A stretch of 19,054 nt of DNA from Promethearchaeota archaeon. GTDB taxonomy: Archaea > Asgardarchaeota > Lokiarchaeia > Sigyniarchaeales > SOKP01. Position numbers and translations under genes: made by a program. Below the pieces are notes generated by a model. That model ran no database searches. It saw only the letters and a list, made by a program, of their open reading frames with translations, and was not told the DNA's origin. Shown here piece after piece: positions 6,420-13,957 of the stretch (positions within the stretch are counted from its first letter, which is position 1; each line of letters begins with the position of its first letter). The DNA lies in NCBI GenBank assembly GCA_019058135.1, contig JAHLWE010000175.1:1-19054 (forward strand), given 5' to 3'.

Positions 6420-7091
6420 ATGAGTCAAAATCAAGCATTAAATCTCGAGAAAATTATCTATAAAGGTGCGGAAGCGACCCTTTATAAAGGTAAGTGGTTT
6501 GATAAGGAGGTTTTGGTGAAACATCGTAGACCTAAAAAGTATCGGATAGAAGAATTAGATAAAAAATTAAGGCGAACCCGAACAATTATAGAGGGAAAAA
6601 TGCTTATTTCTATAAAGAAATGTAATGTTCCGGTCCCCCAAGTATTTGAAGTGGATCTTAGTAATAATTGGCTTATTATGAAGTATATTAAAGGTCAAAA
6701 ACTTAAAGATCTTATGGGAAAAATCGATAAATCTAAGAGAAAATGGTATTTTGAGCAAATTGGGAAATATATTGCATTTATGCATAAAAATGATTTTATC
6801 CATGGAGATCTAACAACATCTAATATCATTATTACAAAAAATGAAAAAATTTTCTTTGTTGATTTTGGACTTTCGATGAAATCTATAAAAATTGAAGATA
6901 AAAGCGTGGATTTACATTTAATTAAAAGGGTTTTATTAAGCACACACGGGCAATACTTCGAAGAATGTTTTGAAAGTTTAATAAATGGCTATAAATTAGA
7001 ATATGGAAGTCAATCAGATGAAATTATTGATCGAATAGAAACCATTGAAGCTAGGGGAAGGTATATTGAAAAAAATAAACGAAAAAACTAA
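6420..7091 (+). CDS. bud32: KEOPS complex kinase/ATPase Bud32
   Basis: Bud32 is the small atypical kinase (ATPase) of the KEOPS t6A-modification complex and binds Kae1 directly. The 223 residues carry the family features: IYKGAEATLYKG as a short glycine loop, the ATP lysine K34 in VLVKHRRPKKYR, the LDKKLRRTRTIIE helix, the catalytic HGDLTTSN (128-135) and VDFGLS (147-152). The C-terminal RGRY (212-215) is a well-known Bud32 ending. The kinase lacks an activation segment, as is normal. It is separate from Kae1 (fused in some euryarchaea), and the vapBC pair intervenes. A tail of lysines and arginines may contact tRNA. Confidence 0.95.
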   Translation: MSQNQALNLEKIIYKGAEATLYKGKWFDKEVLVKHRRPKKYRIEELDKKLRRTRTIIEGKMLISIKKCNVPVPQVFEVDLSNNWLIMKYIKGQKLKDLMGKIDKSKRKWYFEQIGKYIAFMHKNDFIHGDLTTSNIIITKNEKIFFVDFGLSMKSIKIEDKSVDLHLIKRVLLSTHGQYFEECFESLINGYKLEYGSQSDEIIDRIETIEARGRYIEKNKRKN

Positions 7092-7095
7092 ACTT

Positions 7096-7187
7096 AAAGG
7101 AAATAAATGGATTACTCATTTTTGGCACATAAAATTTTTAAAATCATGAAATAATTATGTTTAAAGCGAAAATCTATTATTTCCTTT
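7096..7187 (+). repeat. Long-range inverted repeat downstream of bud32
   Basis: AAAGGAAATAA (7096-7106) is exactly complementary to TTATTTCCTTT (7177-7187). Inside the 70-base loop, ACATAA (7127-7132) pairs with TTATGT (7155-7160). It starts five bases after the bud32 stop. It could fold as a 3'-UTR structure or be a chance match in AT-rich DNA. Confidence 0.35.
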
Positions 7188-7297
7188 CTAAATTGAGAAT
7201 AGATTTAAATATAAGTTTGTTTTATATATCATTATTAATCCATCATAGAATTTATACAAGGATTAATTCAAATATAATATATTTAAGGGTCAATCGC

Positions 7298-7351
7298 ATT
7301 TAATCGAGGATTTAATTTAATATTTAATTGTATAAATTAATATTATTAAAT
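7298..7351. repeat. ATTTAAT repeat cluster, possible operator
   Basis: ATTTAAT occurs at 7298, 7310, 7315 and 7322 on the plus strand and in inverted form (ATTAAAT) at 7345. The stretch also contains the imperfect inverted repeat AATATTTAATT / AATTAATATT (7319-7329 and 7335-7344). Short repeated half-sites are what ribbon-helix-helix dimers bind, and the next gene encodes such a protein. The function is inferred. Confidence 0.35.
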
Positions 7352-7398
7352 ATAAATGATTAATTGAACAAATAAGAAATACTTAGGTCTCAAAAAAA

Positions 7399-7596
7399 AT
7401 GGATGACAAAAAGGTTAAGAAAAGACACATGCGCAATATAACTATTAATATACCTGATATTTATGATAAAAATCTTTTAAAGCTTCAAAAACTTGGAATG
7501 ATACCAAGTAGGTCAGAAGGCGTAAGGCTTGCTATTAGAAATTTTCTTCAAAACGAATACAAAAACCTTAAGATACTAGGCTACTTCGAAGAATAA
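7399..7596 (+). CDS. Ribbon-helix-helix (CopG/NikR-type) transcriptional regulator
   Basis: This is a 65-residue DNA-binding protein. RNITINIPDIYDKNLLKL is the strand and first helix, and the turn and second helix read GMIPSRSEGVRLAIRNFL, the diagnostic RHH 'PSRSE..R.AIR.FL' pattern. There is no C-terminal metal- or ligand-binding domain, so it is a minimal repressor of the kind common in archaea. TTAGGTCT upstream may serve as a ribosome binding site. A cluster of ATTTAAT sites lies about 50-100 bases before the gene. The DUF1464-AfpA-DHPS-like genes start 108 bases after it in the same direction, so they are candidate targets together with its own promoter. Confidence 0.85.
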   Translation: MDDKKVKKRHMRNITINIPDIYDKNLLKLQKLGMIPSRSEGVRLAIRNFLQNEYKNLKILGYFEE

Positions 7597-7647
7597 AATT
7601 TTTTTCTCTTTATTAAAATGAATGTCTTATTAGAAAAAGACAAAATA

Positions 7648-7664
7648 CTTTATATTTATAAAAA
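7648..7664 (+). promoter_or_regulatory. TATA box of the DUF1464-AfpA-DHPS-like operon
   Basis: CTTTATATTTATAAAAA is centred near 7655, predicting a start of transcription near 7681 and a leader of about 24 bases before the TTG start codon at 7705. Confidence 0.4.
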
Positions 7665-7704
7665 ATATAATTATCTAGTTTAAATTCTTTTATGATCTTA
7701 AATC

Positions 7705-8775
7705 TTGAAAGTAATTGGAATAGACCCTGGGAGTAAAAGCTGGGATTTTTTTGGTTTAGATAATAATTCAATTTTTTTAGATACTTCAATTTTAACTAAA
7801 AATTTAATGGAAGCCCCGGATAAATTTTTTGAAGTAATAGATGGTGTCAAACCTTTTGATCTAATGGTTGCTCCAAGTGGATTTGGCTTACCCTTAAAAA
7901 AGGTTCAAGATTTAACAGAAAAGGATATGTTTCAGATCTTATTAAAGTTTAAACGAGATAAAGAAAAAAAAATTGTAGGATTAGGAGAGATTTTAAGAAG
8001 AATTAAAGTTGAGAATTATCCAAGTGTAATTGTGCCGAGTGTTAAACATTTACCAACAGTGCCAACATATAAAAAAATCAATAAAATAGATTTGGGAACG
8101 GCTGACAAAGTTTGTACGGCTGTTGTTGGTATTCGAGATCAAATTGAGAGTTATGATATTATCATAGAAAAAACAAATTTTATTCTTATTGAAATCGGAT
8201 TTGGTTTTACAGCTGTTTTAGCTATTGAAAATGGACAAATTATTGATGGCATTGGTGGTTCAAATATCATGGGAATACATGCTTGTGGAAGTGTTGATGG
8301 AGAATTAGCTTATCTAATTGGGGAAATCAAAAAAAAACATTATTATCAAGGCGGTGTAGCTTCAATTGCTGGCTACCCGAATTTAAGTCTTCAAGAAGTT
8401 GTTCAGTTAGCTAAAAAGGATGCTCAATCCAAATTAGCGATAAACGCATTTATGGATAGTATTAAAAAAGCAACCTTTGCAATAACTTCTGCATTTTCTG
8501 ATAAGAATAAGATTAAAGATATCTTATTAGCAGGAAGAGGGATTGATTTAGAGGTTATTAAAGATGATCTTAAAAATACTCTGCACAAGATTGCAAATGT
8601 AAGAGAAATGAAAACCTATAGTCAGATTGCTAAGCGTTCAGCTCAAGGTGCAACATTTATTGCGGATGGCCTTCTTGGCGGCAAATTTAAACCAATAATT
8701 GACAATTTAAAATTAAAAGATTCATCAGGCTCTGTTTTGGATCATATCTATATACCATACGAAAGAAAGGCATAA
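7705..8775 (+). CDS. DUF1464 family ASKHA-type kinase-like protein (COG2441)
   Basis: This 356-residue archaeal protein belongs to the acetate/sugar kinase-actin fold. The phosphate-1 loop is VIGIDPGSKSWDF at the very N-terminus. A conserved middle segment reads VPSVKHLPTVPTYKKINKID and GTADKVCTAVVGI (about 110-143). The phosphate-2 loop is IEIGFGFTAVLAIENG (162-177) and the adenosine motif is ILLAGRGID (273-281). COG2441 was named 'predicted butyrate kinase' on fold similarity; the real substrate is unknown to me. The start is TTG at 7705: a TAA stop lies in frame only six bases upstream, and the next methionine would remove the phosphate loop. The gene ends five bases before the flavoprotein gene, implying a shared pathway, probably methanopterin-related. 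Confidence 0.85.
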   Translation: MKVIGIDPGSKSWDFFGLDNNSIFLDTSILTKNLMEAPDKFFEVIDGVKPFDLMVAPSGFGLPLKKVQDLTEKDMFQILLKFKRDKEKKIVGLGEILRRIKVENYPSVIVPSVKHLPTVPTYKKINKIDLGTADKVCTAVVGIRDQIESYDIIIEKTNFILIEIGFGFTAVLAIENGQIIDGIGGSNIMGIHACGSVDGELAYLIGEIKKKHYYQGGVASIAGYPNLSLQEVVQLAKKDAQSKLAINAFMDSIKKATFAITSAFSDKNKIKDILLAGRGIDLEVIKDDLKNTLHKIANVREMKTYSQIAKRSAQGATFIADGLLGGKFKPIIDNLKLKDSSGSVLDHIYIPYERKA

Positions 8776-8780
8776 AAGCC

Positions 8781-9347
8781 ATGGATAAGGAGAAAAGAAG
8801 GAAAATTATATGGGGAATAACAGGTTCTGGCTATTTAATTAAAGAATCAATTGATTTAATGAAGGAACTACAAAAAAAATATTCAATAGATTTTACGGTA
8901 ATACTCTCGACTCAAGGAGTGGTGGTTGCAAAGTGGTATCGCCAATGGTTATATTTAAAAGAAACCATTCAAAAAGTTCAAGTTGAGAAAACTCCAAATA
9001 ATCCATTTCTTGCGGGACCTCTACAGACCGGTGAATATAAAATGTTAATTGTGTGCCCTTTAAGTGCTAATTCTGCAGCAAAGATTGCTTACGGTATAGC
9101 TGACACGCTTATAACGAATTGCGTTGCACAAACAATTAAAGGGGGTGTTCCAGTTTATTTAAATCCTTCTGACCAAGAAGATAAACCAATTGAGACTTAT
9201 AGACCAAGTGGAGAAAAACTTATATTAAAGATTCGAGAAGTCGAGTTAGAAAACATTGAAAGATTAAAAAAGATGGATGGAATTACACTTTTTTCTGATT
9301 TGAATGGAATAAAAAGAATAATTCTTGCACAAATAGAAAGTGATTAA
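8781..9347 (+). CDS. afpA: Archaeoflavoprotein AfpA / dihydromethanopterin reductase (DmrX-like)
   Basis: This FMN-binding protein of the flavoprotein (HFCD-like) superfamily has 188 residues. FMN phosphate contacts are expected at IIWGITGSGYLIKES (9-23). VILSTQGVVVAKWY follows. The family block CPLSANSAAKIAYGIADTLITN (92-113) and VPVYLNPSDQ (123-132) are clear. Members are annotated as archaeoflavoprotein AfpA (Archaeoglobus AF1518 type) or as dihydromethanopterin reductase (acceptor), which makes tetrahydromethanopterin from the dihydro form. I cannot separate these two roles from sequence. No C-terminal ferredoxin domain is present, so electrons must come from a separate donor. The last eight bases overlap the next gene. 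Confidence 0.85.
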   Translation: MDKEKRRKIIWGITGSGYLIKESIDLMKELQKKYSIDFTVILSTQGVVVAKWYRQWLYLKETIQKVQVEKTPNNPFLAGPLQTGEYKMLIVCPLSANSAAKIAYGIADTLITNCVAQTIKGGVPVYLNPSDQEDKPIETYRPSGEKLILKIREVELENIERLKKMDGITLFSDLNGIKRIILAQIESD

Positions 9348-10920
9348 TATAAACATTTTAATAATTACTGGAATACAAAGTCTTCAAACTGCACAAAGAA
9401 TTGCAAATGAAACAAAGAATCATTTTATAGATGTTCTTAAAGCTCCTATCTCCGTATCTGCGTTTTTAACCGAAGATTTAACAAACCAACTTCTTTTAGA
9501 AGAAAAATTAAATCAATATGATATTGTTCTTTTACCAGGTTTTATTCAATGGGATACAAGTAATTTAGAAAAAAGATTTTCAATTCCTATACGTAAAGGC
9601 CCGAGATTTTTATCAGATTTATACTCAATCTTACAAAAAATAGAAGATTTAAATTTATCTAATACAGTTCCTGCTTGTGATTTATTAAAATTTTCAGGTA
9701 AAGATCAATATGAGAAATTAGTAAAGATTAGAATAGAGTTTGCTCGAAAATCGATCTCTACTCATACTTTTATCATTAATGATAAATTTCCGGATAAAAT
9801 TATCGGAAGAGACTTACCTCCTTTAATTATTGCCGAGATTATAAATGCACCACAAAAGAATTTTGAGCAATTAGACAGAAAAATAGAACACTATATTGCT
9901 TCAGGAGCTGATGTGATTGATCTCGGGTGTATATCGAATAAACCAAATCCTTCAAGACTTAAAGAAATTATTGAGTACATTAAAAGTAAATTTAATATTC
10001 TATTAAGTGCAGATACTCTAAATTCCGAAGAAATTAACGCTGCTATTGATGTAGATATCGACTTAATATTGAGTTTAGATTATGGAAATTATGAGAATCA
10101 CTTAGATGCACCTAAAAATCTGCCTTTTGTAATTCTTCCAACTGATACAACAAAGGCAATAATGCCAAAGATACCAGAAGTTAGAATTGAATGTTTATTT
10201 GCTTTAACAGAAATTTTAAAGAAGAAAGGATTTCAAAAACTTATTTTGGATCCTCTTTTAGAAACACCAATTAATCCGGGATTTATAAACTCCATTAGTG
10301 CATATTCACTATATAATAAAAAAGTTAAAGAAGAGAAATATAAAGAATTAGAATTTCCCTTATTTTTTGGAATTTCTAACGTTGTTGAGCTAATGGATAT
10401 TGATTCTATAGGAATTAACGGGCTTTTAGCATGTATTGCTGCAGAGCTTGATATTGGTGTAATTTTTACGGTTGAACATAGTGCAAAATTATTTAACGGA
10501 GTTAATGAATTGAAGAAGGGAATTAAATTAGCATATTTATCTAAATATAAAAAAATGCCTCCTATTAATCAAGGAATACAAATTTTTAGTGCAAAAAGTA
10601 AAAATAAAGTTGAGTTGCCACAAATAAATAGAAATCAAGCAATAATAATAAAAGATTCAGATGATTACTATCAACCTGATTCGAATGGTTATTTTAAAAT
10701 TTATACAAACCCATATACTAATGAAATATACGTGCTTCATATTTCAAATGGTCATAATCTTTTAAATACAATAGTTGGCAAGAATGCTGAAGATATAAGT
10801 AAAAAAATCATAAAGTTAAATCTCACTGCTGATAAATTTCATATTAATTATTTAGGACGAGAGTTAAAAAAAGCAGAAATTTGCTTAAAATCAGGTAAAT
10901 ATTATATCCAAGATGGGTAA
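9340..10920 (+). CDS. Dihydropteroate synthase-like protein (archaeal, methanopterin-associated)
   Basis: This 526-residue archaeal protein is of the 'dihydropteroate synthase-related' family (M. jannaschii MJ0107 type). The N-terminal ~100 residues form a Rossmann-like region (INILIITGIQSLQTAQRIA, IVLLPGFIQWD). The middle, about 158-320, resembles the DHPS TIM barrel: PPLIIAEIINAP, IASGADVIDLGCISNKPNPS, LLSADTLNSEEINAA, ILSLDYGN and LILDPLL. The C-terminal ~200 residues are a separate domain with EHSAKLFNGVNELKKGI. In methanopterin synthesis a DHPS-like step joins the pterin to the aminophenol-riboside unit. Whether this protein catalyses it is not proven. GTG at 9340 overlaps the afpA end by eight bases, which indicates translational coupling. 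Confidence 0.85.
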   Translation: MININILIITGIQSLQTAQRIANETKNHFIDVLKAPISVSAFLTEDLTNQLLLEEKLNQYDIVLLPGFIQWDTSNLEKRFSIPIRKGPRFLSDLYSILQKIEDLNLSNTVPACDLLKFSGKDQYEKLVKIRIEFARKSISTHTFIINDKFPDKIIGRDLPPLIIAEIINAPQKNFEQLDRKIEHYIASGADVIDLGCISNKPNPSRLKEIIEYIKSKFNILLSADTLNSEEINAAIDVDIDLILSLDYGNYENHLDAPKNLPFVILPTDTTKAIMPKIPEVRIECLFALTEILKKKGFQKLILDPLLETPINPGFINSISAYSLYNKKVKEEKYKELEFPLFFGISNVVELMDIDSIGINGLLACIAAELDIGVIFTVEHSAKLFNGVNELKKGIKLAYLSKYKKMPPINQGIQIFSAKSKNKVELPQINRNQAIIIKDSDDYYQPDSNGYFKIYTNPYTNEIYVLHISNGHNLLNTIVGKNAEDISKKIIKLNLTADKFHINYLGRELKKAEICLKSGKYYIQDG

Positions 10921-11224
10921 TTCGTTATTTATTTTATATGGGATTGATTAAATAAAATTTAAACTTTTTTGACTTTGCTCAGCTCCTGAAGATTACGTAA
11001 GTGGTCTATTTGATCTTATTATGCAAATGATTGCAATTAAAATTTCTATAGGAATTAATTGACAAAAAATAAGTAAGAAATCGACTCGAACCAAAAAGAT
11101 TCAGGTATATCAAAACATAATAGATGCTTTTGATATTCTCTAAATATTTCTTTCATTAAAATTAAGTATTAATAAATTAAAATAAAAAAAGGAAATTGGT
11201 CTTAAAAAGAATCAAAACACTAAT
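10921..11224. other. Convergent intergenic region, no gene recognised
   Basis: These 304 bases separate the 3' ends of the DHPS-like gene and the transporter gene. A stretch near 10976-11063 has a slightly more balanced composition and about 29 codons without a stop in one plus frame (LCSAPEDYVSGLFDLIMQ...), but no start and no recognisable family. It may be a gene relic or chance. A-rich and T-rich runs near both ends could end transcription from either side. Confidence 0.4.
11176..11190 (-). terminator. T-rich tract downstream of the transporter gene
   Basis: On the minus strand a run of seven T bases, then A, then four more T bases, lies about 35-50 bases after the transporter stop, without a stem. 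This is the pattern of archaeal U-tract termination. Confidence 0.3.
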
Positions 11225-12649
11225 TTAAAGTCCAATTTCTATCAATTTATCTTTTATTTCTTTCACTCTATCAGGTGTTAGGTCATAAAATCTCCAAAAA
11301 ATGATTGTTCCCACAAGCATAAAAATCATTGGAATTAAAGCGAGATGGATATGAATCCCCCATACTGCAAGAGAACTTTGGGTATCTGCACCTTCAACAA
11401 ATCCTGTGAGAGTATGCACCGTAGCAAAAATAATTGCTTGAAAAACGATTGCTAAGCGACCAAAAAATGCTTGAAATCCAGCATAGATTCCTTCTCTGCG
11501 ATCACCGGTTTTTACCACCGACTCGTCGATTACATCAGCTAAAACTGGCCATAACATACTCCAAAACCCTCCAAGGCCAATTCCCCAAAATATAAATGCG
11601 ATAATAAAACCGATCAAATTATCGAGGAATATCAATGGAACCGTAAAAATTGTCAATGCAGCAGCTGCAATTAATATCACTTTTCGATTATTATTTGTTT
11701 TATGAGCTAGCTTAATCCATAATGGAATCGATACTAGGGCTCCTATGAGAAATCCTAATGAAATAAACATTTGAACGCCTGATTCTGCTCTTAAAACAAA
11801 ACGTACAACGTAAGCAATGGAAGCAGTTATAGAAACTGTTAATGTTCGATACAGAGTATAAGTAATAATAAAAACTACAAAGTTTTTTTGCTTCAAGGCA
11901 TCTTTTAATGTCCTGAAGAATGGTTCTTGCTTTGGTTTTTCCTTACACTTCTCAAGGTAAATGTCAACCATCATCTTATCATCGCGGCAACCAGGTATTG
12001 CGAGACTTAAAAAAACAATGCCAAATAGAATAGTTGCTCCCGCTTGGATAATGTATGATTGTATATCCCCAAATGTAACTAGAAGTGGTGGGACAATTGC
12101 TCCAAGGGCTATCCCTAAAGTACCTATGGGTGTTTGTATTCCAGCAGCTGTTCTGCGCTCTTCAAGTGAACGGAACTTATCGGGATAGAGACCTGCAAAA
12201 TATACCCAATAAATTGAGACAAATGTGTCAAATAGACAAGTAGTAATTACGAGCCAGGTAAAAAGAATCCAAGCACCAGATACTGGGTCGACAATAGGTG
12301 GCATAAAAATAAGTATATAACAAAAGATCCATGGAATACCTCCCATGAATATCCATGGAAAACGTCTTCCCCACTTTTTAGTGAACTTAAACGGACGATT
12401 GGTCAAAAAACCAACAAGTGGATCGTTAATTGCATTCCATATTGCAAATATGATGATCCCAAAACTAACAATCCAAACATTTAACCCGAGTTCAGATTCG
12501 TAAAAGAAGAAGGCATAAGTACCAAATGCCATGTCGAAGAATTCAACTATAGATTTTCCGAAACCATATGAAGCCATATTTTTTTTCGAATGTTTAATAT
12601 CAGGAAATTCTTTTGAAATATTACCGAAATTTTCTTTAATTTCATTCAA
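11225..12649 (-). CDS. GPH-family (MelB-like) sugar:cation symporter, MFS superfamily
   Basis: The product is a 474-residue integral membrane transporter with about twelve hydrophobic spans. Diagnostic GPH features are MASYGFGKS at the start of TM1 and WNAINDPLVGFLTNR with KKWGRRFPWI in the loop after TM2 (about 71-100). A central cytoplasmic loop follows (about 222-255). ADVIDESVVKTGDRREGIYAGF (371-392) is the repeat of the motif in the second half. The family takes up glycosides, pentoses or related compounds with Na+ or H+. The substrate cannot be read. The start is TTG at 12649, supported by AAGGAG 11 bases upstream; the first in-frame ATG (residue 25) is a possible alternative just before TM1. 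It is transcribed in the same direction as the amidohydrolase gene, 219 bases upstream. Confidence 0.9.
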   Translation of the reverse strand: MNEIKENFGNISKEFPDIKHSKKNMASYGFGKSIVEFFDMAFGTYAFFFYESELGLNVWIVSFGIIIFAIWNAINDPLVGFLTNRPFKFTKKWGRRFPWIFMGGIPWIFCYILIFMPPIVDPVSGAWILFTWLVITTCLFDTFVSIYWVYFAGLYPDKFRSLEERRTAAGIQTPIGTLGIALGAIVPPLLVTFGDIQSYIIQAGATILFGIVFLSLAIPGCRDDKMMVDIYLEKCKEKPKQEPFFRTLKDALKQKNFVVFIITYTLYRTLTVSITASIAYVVRFVLRAESGVQMFISLGFLIGALVSIPLWIKLAHKTNNNRKVILIAAAALTIFTVPLIFLDNLIGFIIAFIFWGIGLGGFWSMLWPVLADVIDESVVKTGDRREGIYAGFQAFFGRLAIVFQAIIFATVHTLTGFVEGADTQSSLAVWGIHIHLALIPMIFMLVGTIIFWRFYDLTPDRVKEIKDKLIEIGL

Positions 12650-12868
12650 TTTTAAATTTTCTCCTTATAAATAAAACATAAAAAAAATAGATTTTTTATT
12701 TTAATCCGTATTCGGTAAAATTATATAAAAATCTTTCACTTGTTTTTAAATCTTAATTTAACAAATTTTTTAAAAAATAGGTTTAATAATCTTTTCAGAG
12801 AGATCTTTCTAGTCGATAAAGGTTGCTGGAATCGTCATTTTCCGGTCGTTTCCAAGGATCTCAAGTTA

Positions 12869-13726
12869 TTATTTAATACCAATAAGTTTGGCGGCATTTT
12901 TACCTAGAATTCTATTTTTGAAGCCTTTTGAGATGGGAAGTGCTTCTATCGCTGGCAAGATTTGATTCCAATGGCATAAAGGATGATCAGAAGCGAATAA
13001 AACCTTATTTTCGATATTATATTTTGTAAAGGCATCCCACGGGAAATAAGAATACAGATCTGGATGTGCTGATATATCCACATAAACATTGGGATGTCTT
13101 AGAGTCACAGACCACGCCTCCCAAAACCATGGAGTACCCATATGCCCCATTATAATTCTTAGATCTACATATCTCATTGCTAATTCGTCAATAAGCATAG
13201 GATGACCATATTTTGCTACTGAGCCACCAGTTGAAACTTGATGCCCAGTGTGACTCCAGAGAGGGACATTTAGATCCACCATTTGTTTCCACAGAGGATC
13301 GTATTGTGGATCAGAGATATCGAACTTCTGGACTGGGGGTACGAGCTTTACTCCCTTAAGTCCTAAAGAGGAAATTGCATAATCGAGCTGGTTCATTGCA
13401 TCGGGTGCGGGCACATCGATACAAGCGAATCCAATAAATCTATCCGGATATTTTGACACAAAATCAGCAATGTCATCGTTTGTGACCATTATAATTCCAT
13501 ATGCGGTTGTTATATTGAATGATACAATAACAGCCTTATTAATACCAAATTTGTCCATTTGGCTAATATAATCATCAATTGAAACTTTCTTCGATATAGT
13601 ATCCAAAAAGGGGCGCATGAGTCGGCGTTTTTTCGGATCTAGACCCCACATCACATCTGCGATTTTTTCCAAATCATCCCACGTACTTTCTTTGCAGAAA
13701 GGATGCACATGCATATCTATAATCAA
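12869..13726 (-). CDS. Metal-dependent amidohydrolase (COG2159, amidohydrolase-2 / ACMSD-like)
   Basis: This 285-residue TIM-barrel hydrolase or decarboxylase has the complete metal site of the amidohydrolase-2 family. HVH is at 6-8, a histidine in PLWSHTGHQ (H159), another in IIMGHMGTPW (H195), and the aspartate is in LFASDHPL (D247). GFACIDVP and LKGVKLVPPV are also typical. Members hydrolyse or decarboxylate small carboxylates and aromatic compounds; the substrate is unknown. The start is TTG at 13726, four residues before an ATG that would sit too close to the HxH, and GAGATC lies upstream. The same-strand GPH transporter downstream suggests a small uptake-plus-catabolism unit. It is divergent from mptA. 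Confidence 0.9.
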   Translation of the reverse strand: MIIDMHVHPFCKESTWDDLEKIADVMWGLDPKKRRLMRPFLDTISKKVSIDDYISQMDKFGINKAVIVSFNITTAYGIIMVTNDDIADFVSKYPDRFIGFACIDVPAPDAMNQLDYAISSLGLKGVKLVPPVQKFDISDPQYDPLWKQMVDLNVPLWSHTGHQVSTGGSVAKYGHPMLIDELAMRYVDLRIIMGHMGTPWFWEAWSVTLRHPNVYVDISAHPDLYSYFPWDAFTKYNIENKVLFASDHPLCHWNQILPAIEALPISKGFKNRILGKNAAKLIGIK

Positions 13727-13880
13727 TTTATTAGATCTCTCTCAAACAAATTTTTTTGAAATTAAAATTAAATAAAAAGAAATCATGCTATTACCTAAAT
13801 TTATATTTTATTTAAATTTTCTGAGAACAATCTATTCTATTCTGCATTAATAGCAATTAATCAATTGAAATCAATAATAA

Positions 13881-13896
13881 TTTAATATATAATATA
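13881..13896 (+). promoter_or_regulatory. TATA box before mptA
   Basis: TTTAATATATAATATA lies 26 bases before about 13915, where transcription would start. That leaves a leader of about 40 bases to the ATG at 13958, or about 15 to the GTG at 13931. Confidence 0.4.
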
Positions 13897-13957
13897 CTGT
13901 ATCTCTTAAGAAGAACTTTTAAAAAATTTTGTGATTATTATTTCCAATAACTTTCGG

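Larger units (their letters stand above)
7092..7398. other. Intergenic region: inverted repeat and ATTTAAT repeats
   Basis: No gene is visible in these 307 bases. The first part holds a perfect 11-bp inverted repeat (7096-7106 and 7177-7187) with a nested 6-bp stem. The later part is extremely AT-rich and holds several ATTTAAT copies ahead of the ribbon-helix-helix gene. TTTAAATATAA near 7203-7213 and TTTTATATATC near 7220-7230 resemble TATA boxes, but none sits at the standard distance from the ATG at 7399. If either is used, the regulator has a long leader. Confidence 0.5.

Noticed and set aside
10976..11063. Open stretch LCSAPEDYVSGLFDLIMQ in the spacer after the DHPS-like gene, possibly a gene relic.
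   Set aside because: Only about 29 codons, no start, no recognised family, and flanked by stops.
11078..11100. CGACTCGAACC resembling a tRNA T-arm.
   Set aside because: No cloverleaf can be drawn around it: no acceptor stem, D-arm or anticodon stem is present.
11961..12188. Plus-strand 75-codon frame inside the transporter gene.
   Set aside because: It is antisense to a clearly conserved GPH transporter and has no recognisable domain.
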